Shown piece after piece: positions 8,511 to 16,134 of a DNA stretch of 64,000 bases. The notes beneath the pieces were generated by a model that did no database searches, was not told where the DNA came from, and worked only from the letters and a program-made list of their open reading frames with translations. Each line of letters starts with the position of its first letter. The stretch's first letter is position 1. A program made the position numbers and the translations under genes. The stretch is from Amycolatopsis saalfeldensis. GTDB lineage: Bacteria > Actinomycetota > Actinomycetes > Mycobacteriales > Pseudonocardiaceae. The stretch covers positions 1 through 64,000 of the forward strand of contig NZ_FOEF01000024.1 of NCBI RefSeq assembly GCF_900110575.1, given 5' to 3'.

Positions 8511-8816
8511 GTGCACAGCAACGACGCGCAGATGCTGGTCCTCACCGTGCTCGCGGAGGGCCCGTGCCACGGGTACGCGATCAACACCGGGATCGAGGCG
8601 CTGACCGGGAGCCGGCTGCGCCCGGGCAGCCTGTACGGGGCGCTCGCCCGGCTGGAGGGCCGCTCGTTGATCGAGCCCGCGACCGATGGCGCCGACGACC
8701 GCCACCGCACGGTCCGGATCACCGACGCCGGCCGGCGGGCCCTGCGCGGAGAGCTGGAGCAGATGGCCCGGGTCGCCCGGGCGGGTCTGCGCGCACTGGG
8801 GCCTTCGCCGGCATGA
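8511..8816 (+). CDS. PadR family transcriptional regulator
   Basis: A 101-aa winged-helix PadR regulator. The N-terminal domain reads MLVLTVLAEGPCHGYAI, then LRPGSLYGALARLEGRSLI for the recognition helix, and a wing around DDRHRTVRITDAGRRAL. The C-terminal dimer helix is short, as in PadR subfamily 2. The GTG at 8511 sits about 7 bp from a -10-like TACTAT, consistent with leaderless translation. The stop overlaps the ATG of the next gene (ATGA), a regulator plus membrane protein arrangement common for PadR. It probably represses itself and the divergent hydrolase. Confidence 0.9.
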   Translation: MHSNDAQMLVLTVLAEGPCHGYAINTGIEALTGSRLRPGSLYGALARLEGRSLIEPATDGADDRHRTVRITDAGRRALRGELEQMARVARAGLRALGPSPA

Positions 8817-9556
8817 GGATGTCCGAGGTCCTGGTGCGGCTCTACCCGCCGGCGATCCGCCGGCGCTGGGGCGGCGACCTCGAACGCGAGGTGGCGCTCG
8901 CCGGGCCCCGGTCGTGGCCGGACACGGTCCTCGGCGCCGCGAAGCTGTGGCTGCACCCCGGCGACTGGCCGGAAACCGCGGCGGGCCAGACCTCCCGGGT
9001 CGTGGTGACCGCGCTCGCGGCCGTCACCGTGGCGTTGGCCTTGGTGCTGCGGGCCGCCGGTCCCATCGCGCTCACGGCCGCCGGCGATCCGGCCGCCGGC
9101 GCCTGGCTGCTCCCGATCGCGCTCGGCTGGGCGGCGGCCGCGCCACGTCCGGGGCCCTCGCCCGGCCGTCTGACGGCAGTGGTGGCGCGCGGTCTGGTGC
9201 CGCCGATCCTGGCGCTGAGCCTGTTGTACCTGCTCGCCCACGCCGGCCCGTTCGGCCTGCCGCACCCGCTCCTGCTCGGCTACTACTGGGCCACGCTCGT
9301 CTTCGCCGGCGTTCACCTGTGCCTGCTGGTGGAGCGAATCGGGCGCATCGCCGTCATGCCGAGCCGGCGACGGCTGCGTCTCGCCCTGCTGGCCACCGGC
9401 GCCGGATTGGCGTGCGCGGCGGGGCAGACCCTCGTGACAGCCGTCCGGGCGGCCGTCGATGCCGGGGCGCTGCTGCTGGCGTGCGGGCTCGCGCTGCTGG
9501 CCGCCGCCGTTCTCACCGTCGGCCGCGACCTGGGGCCGGCTCGGCGAAGCGCCTGA
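8813..9556 (+). CDS. PadR-coupled polytopic membrane protein
   Basis: A 247-aa membrane protein translationally coupled to PadR through the ATGA overlap. A short soluble N-terminus (about 45 residues, VLVRLYPPAIRRRWGGDLER) precedes about six to seven hydrophobic segments from residue 60 to the end. The N-terminal pattern resembles actinobacterial permease-like proteins paired with PadR, but no catalytic or transport motif is recognisable. Function unknown. The context suggests the membrane effector or sensor of the PadR unit. Confidence 0.75.
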   Translation: MRMSEVLVRLYPPAIRRRWGGDLEREVALAGPRSWPDTVLGAAKLWLHPGDWPETAAGQTSRVVVTALAAVTVALALVLRAAGPIALTAAGDPAAGAWLLPIALGWAAAAPRPGPSPGRLTAVVARGLVPPILALSLLYLLAHAGPFGLPHPLLLGYYWATLVFAGVHLCLLVERIGRIAVMPSRRRLRLALLATGAGLACAAGQTLVTAVRAAVDAGALLLACGLALLAAAVLTVGRDLGPARRSA

Positions 9557-9611
9557 CCGCGCGGCCGGTGGGCGGTGGTTTTGGAGCACTTGTTCCGTTA
9601 CTCTCGGCCTC

Positions 9612-10844
9612 GTGCCCCGCCCCCGGATCCACGACCCCGACCGGCTGCTCGACGTCGCCGAGCAGCTGATCGCCGAACGCGGCCCCGAGGAGGTGACCGT
9701 GCGCGCCCTGGCGGTCGCGGCCGGGGTGCCGAACAGCACGATCTACCACAGCTTCGGTTCGCTGCCCGCTTTGCTCGCGCGCGCGTGGCTACGGGGGGCC
9801 GGGTATTTCCTGGACGTCCAGACCCAGCTGGTCGACCGCGCACTGGCCGGGGGCGGGGCAGCGCTTGCGGTGGACGGCGGTGCGGACTTGGCTGCTGGTG
9901 CCGAGGGTGTGAGTGGCGCGGACTTGCGCGCCGCCGCTGCAGATGCGGCCGCCGCCGTCGCGCCTGGGCAGGCCGGTGCTGGGGTTTTGCCTGCGGCCGC
10001 TGGGGCGGGGGGCGCGGCTGGTTTGTCTGGTGGCGCTGGGGACTCTCGCGCGGCCGCCGGGGTCGGGGGTGCGGGCGGGGCAGCGGCTGCGGTGGACGGT
10101 GGTGCGGACTTGGCTGCTGGTGCCGGGGGTGTGAGTGGCGCGGGCTTGCGCGCCGCCGCTGCAGATGCGGCCGCCGCCGTCGCGCCTGGGCAGGCCGGTG
10201 CTGGGGTTTTGCCCGGGGTTGCCCGGGCCGAGGGGGTGGCGGGTTTGTCCGGTGGTGCCAAGGATTTGCGCGCGGTCGCCGCGACCGGGGGTGGGGCGGG
10301 GCTGGGTGGCGTTGTCGAGGATCTGCCTGCGGTCGCCGGGGCGGGGGGTGCGGCTGGTTTGTCTGGCGGTGCGAAGGGTTTGCGCGCGGTCGCCGGGACC
10401 GGGGGTGGGATGGGCTCTCACGGTGTTGCGGATTCACCCGCCGTCGCCGCGGTGGTGGCGGCTGCGGATACGCCCGCTGTCGTCGCGGGGTGGCGGCCGG
10501 GGTCGGCGCGGTTGATGCTGACCGTTTCGCCCGATCGGATCCTCGGGCCGCAGTTGCCCGGGGACGTGCTCGAAGACCTGCGCGCCCTCGACAAGCGGCT
10601 CGTCCGCCTTCTCGTCCGGCTGGCGCGCGAGTTGTGGCAGCGCGGCGATGGCGCGGCCGTCGAGGTGGTCACCACCTGCGTTGTCGACCTGCCGACAGCC
10701 CTGCTGAAACGAGACCTCGCCGCGTACGGCGCCGCGGGGCCCGAAGCGCGCAAACGGCTGGCCGCCGCCGTGCGCGCCGTTCTCGCCTTGCCGCCGCCGG
10801 ACCGTCCGCGGCGCGCATCCACCGCCGGAACCCGAACCGCCTGA
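9612..10844 (+). CDS. TetR family regulator with a large in-frame repetitive Gly/Ala insertion
   Basis: From the GTG at 9612 the protein has 410 residues, about twice the family's usual length. Residues 10-60 are a normal TetR DNA-binding domain, with the helix-turn-helix around VRALAVAAGVPNSTIYHSFG. Residues 294-410 are a plausible ligand and dimer domain, starting near GWRPGSARLMLTVSPDR. Between them lie about 210 residues of Gly/Ala-rich repeats encoded by a minisatellite. Two 132-bp copies, 222 bp apart, encode residues of about 83-126 and 157-200, followed by shorter repeats of the type LSGGAKDLRAVA. All periods keep the frame. The enoyl-CoA hydratase gene 56 bp downstream is the likely regulatory partner. 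Confidence 0.8.
   Translation: MPRPRIHDPDRLLDVAEQLIAERGPEEVTVRALAVAAGVPNSTIYHSFGSLPALLARAWLRGAGYFLDVQTQLVDRALAGGGAALAVDGGADLAAGAEGVSGADLRAAAADAAAAVAPGQAGAGVLPAAAGAGGAAGLSGGAGDSRAAAGVGGAGGAAAAVDGGADLAAGAGGVSGAGLRAAAADAAAAVAPGQAGAGVLPGVARAEGVAGLSGGAKDLRAVAATGGGAGLGGVVEDLPAVAGAGGAAGLSGGAKGLRAVAGTGGGMGSHGVADSPAVAAVVAAADTPAVVAGWRPGSARLMLTVSPDRILGPQLPGDVLEDLRALDKRLVRLLVRLARELWQRGDGAAVEVVTTCVVDLPTALLKRDLAAYGAAGPEARKRLAAAVRAVLALPPPDRPRRASTAGTRTA
9859..10440 (+). repeat. In-frame minisatellite inside the TetR gene
   Basis: The long direct repeat at 9859-9990 recurs at 10081-10212 with few differences, 222 bp apart (74 codons). Further shorter related units follow around 10019, 10242 and 10355, each built on ggtttgtctggtgg and ttgcgcgcggtcgcc. 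The + strand is strongly G over C. Because unit lengths are multiples of three, the reading frame survives. Confidence 0.9.
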
Positions 10845-10872
10845 ACCCGAACCACCTGAACCCGAACCACCT
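10828..10872 (+). repeat. 15-bp tandem repeat across the TetR stop codon
   Basis: Three consecutive copies of the 15-mer GAACCCGAACCRCCT (R is G in the first copy, A in the others). The TetR stop codon (10842-10844) lies at the boundary of copies one and two, so the array forms the last codons of TetR and most of the spacer before the hydratase. Confidence 0.9.
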
Positions 10873-10900
10873 GACCAGACCGTCTGAAAAGGACTCCGCC

Positions 10901-11563
10901 ATGCCTGAGCTTTCCCGCACCGAAGCCGTTTTCGTCCTGAACCTCGGCGAGGACGAGAACCGGTTCTCCCCGGACTGGCTGGAGAAGGCCAATTCCCTGA
11001 TCGACACCGTCGTGGCCGGGTCCGAGCCCGCCGCGCTCGTCACCGTCGGCGGCGGGAAGTTCTACTCCAACGGCCTCGACCTCGACTGGCTCCTGAGCCA
11101 CGGCGACGAGGCCGGCCAGTACGTCACGGCCGTGCAGGAGCTGCTCGCGCGGGTGCTGGAGCTGCCGGTGCCCACCGTCGCCGCCGTCAACGGGCACGCC
11201 TTCGGCGCCGGCGCGATGCTCGCGATGGCCCACGACTTCCGCGTGATGCGCACCGACCGCGGCTACTTCTGCTTCCCCGAGGCCGACATCAACATCCCGT
11301 TCACCCCGGGCATGGCGGCGCTGCTGCAGGGCAAGCTGACGCCGTCGGCCGCGATCGCGTCGATGACCACGGGACGGCGCTTCGGCGGCCCGCAGGCCCG
11401 TGAGCTGGGGCTGGTCGACGCGACGGCGGACGAAGCCACGCTCGTCGAAGCGGCGGCCACCGTGGTCCGCGACCTCGCGGGCAAGGACCGCGGCACCCTC
11501 GGCGCGATCAAGGCCACCATGTTCGCGCCCGCGCTGACCGCCCTGCGGACCCCCGCGGCCTGA
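10901..11563 (+). CDS. Enoyl-CoA hydratase/isomerase family protein
   Basis: A 220-aa crotonase-fold protein, a little shorter than the typical 255-265 aa. The oxyanion-hole segments are near ALVTVGGGKFYSNGLDLDWL (about 46-65) and AAVNGHAFGAGAMLAMAHD (about 93-111). The short form resembles delta3-delta2-enoyl-CoA isomerase-type proteins that often follow TetR regulators in actinomycetes. A glutamate seen in typical hydratases is not obvious, so isomerase or another acyl-CoA reaction is likely. AAAAGGA lies upstream of the ATG at 10901. Probably one transcript with the TetR gene. Confidence 0.85.
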   Translation: MPELSRTEAVFVLNLGEDENRFSPDWLEKANSLIDTVVAGSEPAALVTVGGGKFYSNGLDLDWLLSHGDEAGQYVTAVQELLARVLELPVPTVAAVNGHAFGAGAMLAMAHDFRVMRTDRGYFCFPEADINIPFTPGMAALLQGKLTPSAAIASMTTGRRFGGPQARELGLVDATADEATLVEAAATVVRDLAGKDRGTLGAIKATMFAPALTALRTPAA

Positions 11564-11580
11564 CCGGTAGACTCGGCGCC

Positions 11581-11650
11581 ACGGCGGTGGGGCTCGCCGT
11601 TCCGGGTCTCCCGGGCAACCGCGGTGCTCGCCGCCAACAGTCCCTACTCG
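11581..11650 (+). promoter_or_regulatory. Predicted fluoride (crcB) riboswitch
   Basis: The leader of the fluoride-channel operon can fold like the fluoride aptamer. P1 is ACGGCG (11581-11586) with CGCCGT (11595-11600), enclosing the loop GTGGGGCT. A second hairpin is GCGG (11621-11624) with CCGC (11631-11634). The diagnostic pseudoknot pairs the loop GGGGCT (11589-11594) with AGTCCC (11639-11644), with one G-U pair, followed by CCTAC as in known aptamers. The conserved GATG and CTGATG nucleotides are partly changed, so this is a divergent member if real. The downstream genes are exactly the expected targets. Confidence 0.65.
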
Positions 11651-11693
11651 AACCGGGACGAACCGTGCCCGAAGCGGAGTAGGAGAGACGCCT

Positions 11694-12248
11694 GTGCCCG
11701 ACGCGGACCACCAGCCCGGCCTGACCGATCAGCGCGACCCGGTCGCACCGCCGGACCCGATCGATCCGCAGGACCTGACCGAGCCGATCGACCCGGACGT
11801 CGACCTCCGGGTGCGGTCCCATCGCGGCGAGCTCCGGCAGGGGCAAGCCCTGGTGCTCGCGGTGATCGCGCTCGGCGGCGGCCTCGGCGCGCTGGCCCGC
11901 TACGGCCTCGCCGCGGCGCTGCCGACCCTGCCCGGCCGGTTCCCGTGGGGCACCTTCCTGACCAATGCGGCCGGGTGCTTCCTCATCGGCGTGCTCATGG
12001 TCGTGCTCACCGAGGTCCGGTCCGCGCACCGGCTGACGCGGCCGTTCCTCGGAGTCGGTTTCCTGGGCGGGTTCACCACGTTTTCCACCTATGCGGTCGA
12101 AACGCGCGGGCTGCTGCAGCCGGGGTCCGTGCCGCTCGCGTTCGGCTACCTCGGCGCCACGGTGGTGGCCGCGCTGCTCGCCGTGCTGGCGGGGGTGGCG
12201 CTCACCCGGGCCGTCGGCGTCCGTCCGGAAAGGACGGTGCGGCCGTGA
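11694..12248 (+). CDS. crcB1: CrcB/Fluc fluoride ion channel, subunit 1
   Basis: A 184-aa CrcB/Fluc channel with four membrane segments and an unusual acidic, proline-rich N-terminal extension of about 50 residues. Fluc signatures: GTFLTNAAGCFLIG, with the pore-lining Asn, and GFLGGFTTFSTYAVET, which carries the Phe-box and central sodium-site region. Two CrcB genes in tandem usually encode the two halves of a heterodimeric channel that expels fluoride. Its stop overlaps the next start (GTGA). The GTG at 11694 has GGAGAGA upstream, and the leader holds the predicted fluoride riboswitch. Confidence 0.95.
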   Translation: MPDADHQPGLTDQRDPVAPPDPIDPQDLTEPIDPDVDLRVRSHRGELRQGQALVLAVIALGGGLGALARYGLAAALPTLPGRFPWGTFLTNAAGCFLIGVLMVVLTEVRSAHRLTRPFLGVGFLGGFTTFSTYAVETRGLLQPGSVPLAFGYLGATVVAALLAVLAGVALTRAVGVRPERTVRP

Positions 12249-12610
12249 CGCTGCTGCTGGTCTTCGCGGGCGCCGTGCTGGGCGCGCCGCTGCGGTACCT
12301 CACCGACCGCGCCGTGCAGGCGCGCCACGAGACCGAGTTCCCGTGGGGCACGTTCACGGTGAACCTGGTGGGCTGCCTCATCCTCGGCTCGCTGGCCGGC
12401 GCGGGCTCGGCCCTGCCCTCGGCCGTGCTCGCCTTCGCCGGCACGGGTTTCTGCGGCGCGCTGACGACGTACAGCACGTTCAGCTACGAGACGTTCCGCC
12501 TGGCCGAGCGCAAGGCGTACCTGGCCGCGGTGATGAACGTCGTCGTCAGCGTCGCCGCGGGCGTGGGCGGCGCGTTGTTCGCCTACACGACGGTGCACTC
12601 GCTGGTTTAG
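12245..12610 (+). CDS. crcB2: CrcB/Fluc fluoride ion channel, subunit 2
   Basis: A 121-aa, four-segment Fluc subunit without the N-terminal extension of subunit 1. Signatures are GTFTVNLVGCLILG (Asn in the pore) and GFCGALTTYSTFSYET. It starts with GTG at 12245, overlapping the stop of the first channel gene by 4 bp, so synthesis of the two halves is coupled. The 3' end overlaps the convergent DHFR-like gene by 4 bp. Confidence 0.95.
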   Translation: MTLLLVFAGAVLGAPLRYLTDRAVQARHETEFPWGTFTVNLVGCLILGSLAGAGSALPSAVLAFAGTGFCGALTTYSTFSYETFRLAERKAYLAAVMNVVVSVAAGVGGALFAYTTVHSLV

Positions 12611-13218
12611 CGGCGCACCTTGTACTTCAGGTGCAGCACCCGGTCGCCCTGGACGACCACGTGGGGATCCTCCAGGAGGACCTGCCCGTCGATGTCGCCG
12701 AAGTAGCGTTTGCCGGCGCCGAACACCACCGGGACCACGTCCATCGCCACCTCGTCCACCAGCCCGGCGGCGAGGATCTGGCCGCCCACGTCGCCGGCGT
12801 TCACCGCGATGGCCCGCTCCCCGGCGAGCTCCTGGGCCTTGGCGATCGCGTCCGTGACGGTGCCGGCGAAGTGGTAGGACGCCTCGGGGTGCCAGCCCTC
12901 GGGCTTGGGCCGGTGGGAGACCACGACCACGTGCTCGCCCGTCGGCGGACGGCCCTCCCAGCCGTTCACCTGGTCGAACAGGCGGCGGCCCATCACGATC
13001 ACGCCGATGGCGTCCCACATCGACCGGACGTAACCCGCCGACGCCCGGGAGACCCTGAAGCCGCTCCCGCCCCCGGAATGGTCGAACTCCGGGTCGTCGC
13101 TCCCGGTGATCGGGGTGTCCCCGCTGAAGTACCACTCGTGGAGCGGCCCGACGTCGTCCTTCTCGTCGGCGATGAAGCCGTCCACCGACACCACGTTGTG
13201 CATGATTACCGTGCCCAC
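12607..13218 (-). CDS. Dihydrofolate reductase family protein (RibD C-terminal-like)
   Basis: A 203-aa protein of the DHFR/RibD-C reductase superfamily. The N-terminus has the NADPH-domain pattern MHNVVSVDGFIAD. The centre has IGVIVMGRRLFDQVNGW and HVVVVSHRP, and the C-terminal half has NAGDVGGQILAAGLVDEV and VPVVFGAGKRYF. Such stand-alone proteins are not essential folate enzymes and usually have no known substrate. The GTG at 13218 is favoured by GAGGAG six bases upstream. The gene lies 73 bp downstream of an AraC regulator on the same strand and may be controlled by it. Confidence 0.85.
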   Translation of the reverse strand: MGTVIMHNVVSVDGFIADEKDDVGPLHEWYFSGDTPITGSDDPEFDHSGGGSGFRVSRASAGYVRSMWDAIGVIVMGRRLFDQVNGWEGRPPTGEHVVVVSHRPKPEGWHPEASYHFAGTVTDAIAKAQELAGERAIAVNAGDVGGQILAAGLVDEVAMDVVPVVFGAGKRYFGDIDGQVLLEDPHVVVQGDRVLHLKYKVRR

Positions 13219-13291
13219 AGGCTCTCCTCGGGTCTCCTCGCGCGTTCGCCCCTGATCCTGGCCGCCCCGTGGCCGATGCGCTTGTAGGAAA

Positions 13292-14128
13292 TCACTCGGC
13301 GGGCATCGGGCCGTGGTCCGGCGGGAACTCCCGCTCGGCGGGGAAACGGCGCCGCAGGGCCAGGTACGCCGTGGGGGTGTGGCCGGTGAAGTCCTTGAAC
13401 TCCCGGCTGAAGTGGGCCAGGTCGAAGTAGCCCATCGTATGGGCGAGCGCCGACCAGTCGACCGGCCGCCGGGCGTCCACGGACAGGATCGCCCGGGAGA
13501 AACGGTAAATCCGCGCCATCCGCTTCGGGGTGACCCCGACATGCGCCTTGAACTGCGCGGCCAGGTGATTGCCGCTCACCCCGGCGACGGCGCTCAGCGC
13601 ACCGACCGGGACCGTGCCGTGGGAGGTCGCGAGCTGCCCACCGGTGTGCCGGACCAGGTCGAGACCGCGTGACGGGGCCAGTCGTGAGCGCAGCTCCTCT
13701 TCCACCACCCGGAGCGTTTCGGCCGCCGAGGCGGTGTCGCCGATCCGGTTGCGGATCCGGTCCGCCGACCGCTTCCAGACGGCGTCGACCGGCACCCAGC
13801 GATCCCGCAGCTCGGTCGCCGGCAGGTCGGCGAACGGCGAAATCCCCCAAGGCTTGAAGTGCACCCCGGCCAGGTGCACCCGTTCGGGGTATTCGAACAG
13901 GAAACGCCGGGTCCACACCCCCATGAACCACCCGTCGGCCAGCTCGACGGGCGGCACCGAGGGGTCGGAATCCCACAGGCGGGCCGGTCCGCCCAGGTTG
14001 AGGTACAGGTGCGCCGACGGCATCGGCGGGACGTTCATCAGCCGCCGGCCGGGCACCCCGGTCAGGCAGTAGATGTCGTCGATGAACCGGTCGAGCGGCG
14101 GAGCGGGCACCCGGCTGACGTAGTCCAT
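13292..14128 (-). CDS. AraC family transcriptional regulator
   Basis: A 278-aa regulator. The N-terminal 140 residues form an effector domain of the type placed before many actinobacterial AraC proteins, with PSAHLYLNLGG and FKPWGISPF. The C-terminal 110 residues carry the double helix-turn-helix, with AVAGVSGNHLAAQFKAHVG for the first and MGYFDLAHFSREFKDFTGHT for the second. The ATG at 14128 is the start of conserved sequence. The downstream DHFR-like gene is a likely target. Confidence 0.9.
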   Translation of the reverse strand: MDYVSRVPAPPLDRFIDDIYCLTGVPGRRLMNVPPMPSAHLYLNLGGPARLWDSDPSVPPVELADGWFMGVWTRRFLFEYPERVHLAGVHFKPWGISPFADLPATELRDRWVPVDAVWKRSADRIRNRIGDTASAAETLRVVEEELRSRLAPSRGLDLVRHTGGQLATSHGTVPVGALSAVAGVSGNHLAAQFKAHVGVTPKRMARIYRFSRAILSVDARRPVDWSALAHTMGYFDLAHFSREFKDFTGHTPTAYLALRRRFPAEREFPPDHGPMPAE

Positions 14129-14210
14129 CGGCCCAGTGTGCCGCCGGGGCCCGCCCGGGTCACCCGTCTCGCGGTTGGTGCCGGTCGCCGGCCGGGGTGA
14201 CGATGGGGGG

Positions 14211-15776
14211 ATGAACGCGCCGCAGCCCGTTGTCCTCCCTGGCAGTGCCCGGTCCGAGCTGGCCGGCGCCGAGGTGCTCCGCCCGGTCGAGCCGGGCGGC
14301 ACCGTGACCGCGACGGTGCTGCTCCGCCGCCGCGCCGAGCTCGACCCGGAGCTGGTCGTCGGCCCCGGCACCATCACGCCGGCGGAGCTGGCCGAGCGTT
14401 ACGGCGCGGCCGACGAAGACCTCCAGCGCGTCCGGGAGGTGCTGACCGGCGCGGGCCTCACGATCACCGGCACGCACGCCGGCTCGCGGCGGGTTTCCGT
14501 CAGCGGCACGGCGCAGGCCATGGCGACGTTCTTCGGCACCGAGCTGAACCTGGTGCACTACCCCGGGGGCGGCGCCCCGGAGCACCGCGCCCGGTCCGGC
14601 GACCTGCACCTGCCCGCCGAGCTGGCGGGCGTCGTGGTCGGGGTGCTGGGGCTGGACGACCGCCCCCAGTCGCGGGCCCAGTTCCGGCTCCACGCGCAGC
14701 CCGCCGCAGCCCAGGGCTTCACCCCGGATCAGCTGGGCCGGCTCTACGCCTTCCCGGACGGCACCGACGGCACGGGCCAGACCGTCGCGATCATCGAGCT
14801 GGGCGGCGGCTTCAAGCCCGGGGACCTCACCGCCTACTTCGGCGGCCTCAAGATCACCCCGCCGCAGGTCACCGCCGTCGAGGTCGACGGCGCCAAGAAC
14901 GCGCCCACCGGTGACCCCTCGTCGGCCGACGGCGAGGTGCTGCTGGACATCGAGGTGATCGGCGCGCTCGCCCCGCGGGCCGCCCAGCTGGTCTACTTCG
15001 CGCCGAACACCGACCAGGGCTTCCTCGACGCCGTGAGCACCGCCGTGCACGCCACCCCGACGCCGGCCGCGGTCAGCATCAGCTGGGGGCAGTCGGAGGA
15101 CGCGTGGACCGGCCAGGCACGGACCGCGATGGACCAGGCCTTCGCCGACGCCGCCGCGCTCGGCGTGACAGTCTGCGTCGCCAGCGGCGACAACGGCAGC
15201 ACCGACGGCCAGTCCGACAACGCGCAGCACGTCGACTTCCCGGCGTCCAGCCCGCACGCACTGGCCTGCGGCGGCACCCGGCTCGAGGCGTCGCCCACGG
15301 GCTCGATCGCGGCCGAAACGGTGTGGAACACCACCGGCGGCGGCTCGACCGGCGGTGGGGTCAGCGACGCGTTCCCGCCACCGGGCTTCCAGTCCACGGC
15401 GGGCGTGCCGGCGCGCTCCGGCGGCGGCACCGGCCGCGGCGTCCCCGACGTCGCGGGCAACGCCGACCCGGAAACCGGCTACCGGATCCTGGTCGACGGC
15501 CAGCAGTCGGTGATCGGCGGGACCAGCGCGGTCGCGCCGTTGTGGGCCGCGCTGCTCTGCCGTCTCGCCCAATCGGCCGGACGCGGGTTCGGGCTCGTCC
15601 ACACGCAGCTCTACGGCGGCGTGAAGCCGGGCACCGTCCAGCCCGGTTTCCGCGACATCACCACCGGAACCAACGGCGCCTACTCGGCGTCCGGCGGCTG
15701 GGACGCTTGCACCGGCCTCGGCTCACCGGACGGCACGGCGTTGCTGCAGGCCCTTGGGGGGACGGCAAAGCAGTAG
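14211..15776 (+). CDS. Sedolisin (S53) serine-carboxyl peptidase with prodomain
   Basis: A 521-aa kumamolisin-type peptidase. Residues 20-150 are the activation prodomain. The catalytic domain begins near residue 168 and contains the S53 residues E242 and D246 in DGEVLLDIEV, the oxyanion aspartate D327 in VASGDNGS, and the nucleophile S439 in GGTSAVAP. The C-terminal calcium site probably lies around RDITTGTNGAYSASGGWD (481-498). No signal peptide is visible at the N-terminus, which is odd for an enzyme normally secreted and active at acid pH. The start could be wrong or export non-classical. The ATG at 14211 follows a GGGGGG run. Confidence 0.92.
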   Translation: MNAPQPVVLPGSARSELAGAEVLRPVEPGGTVTATVLLRRRAELDPELVVGPGTITPAELAERYGAADEDLQRVREVLTGAGLTITGTHAGSRRVSVSGTAQAMATFFGTELNLVHYPGGGAPEHRARSGDLHLPAELAGVVVGVLGLDDRPQSRAQFRLHAQPAAAQGFTPDQLGRLYAFPDGTDGTGQTVAIIELGGGFKPGDLTAYFGGLKITPPQVTAVEVDGAKNAPTGDPSSADGEVLLDIEVIGALAPRAAQLVYFAPNTDQGFLDAVSTAVHATPTPAAVSISWGQSEDAWTGQARTAMDQAFADAAALGVTVCVASGDNGSTDGQSDNAQHVDFPASSPHALACGGTRLEASPTGSIAAETVWNTTGGGSTGGGVSDAFPPPGFQSTAGVPARSGGGTGRGVPDVAGNADPETGYRILVDGQQSVIGGTSAVAPLWAALLCRLAQSAGRGFGLVHTQLYGGVKPGTVQPGFRDITTGTNGAYSASGGWDACTGLGSPDGTALLQALGGTAKQ

Positions 15777-16134
15777 GGAGATTCGAACTTCCGGATCACC
15801 GGCCGGCGGGGCGAGCACTCACAGGCGCCTCAGCGTGTGCGCTGGGCGACGGCTTCTTGCGCCATCCGCCGGGTGTTGCTCTGCATCCGCGAGACGACCG
15901 GTGACACCGGTCCCGCTCCTGAAGCCACCGTGTGCCGGTTGCGGGACAACGGTTTCGTCGGCCCGCTGCTGACCTCCTGCACCTCTGGCTGAGACGGCCC
16001 GGCATTCCGTCCACGCCCAGCTCCTGCTTTGGCAAGACCTGCGCCGGGCTCGCACCAGTGACGCGCTCGCCAGCACTTGGCACGAGCACCGCAGCCATGC
16101 ACTGCCGCTGCGCCAGGAGCTGACGAGGGGGAGC
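15777..16134. other. Gap with no recognised gene, possibly decayed coding sequence
   Basis: No intact gene is recognised. On the + strand a frame from 15973 to the end has coding-like composition (for example HAQLLLWQDLRRARTSDALA, from 16012) but no start, and upstream coding-like text lies in other frames. This fits a degraded gene, though no family could be named. At 15779-15803 the minus strand resembles a tRNA T-arm (GTTCGAATC), but no other tRNA arms can be found. Confidence 0.4.

Noticed and set aside
15779..15803. tRNA gene on the minus strand (GTTCGAATC T-loop)
   Set aside because: No D-arm, anticodon arm or acceptor stem could be paired around it.
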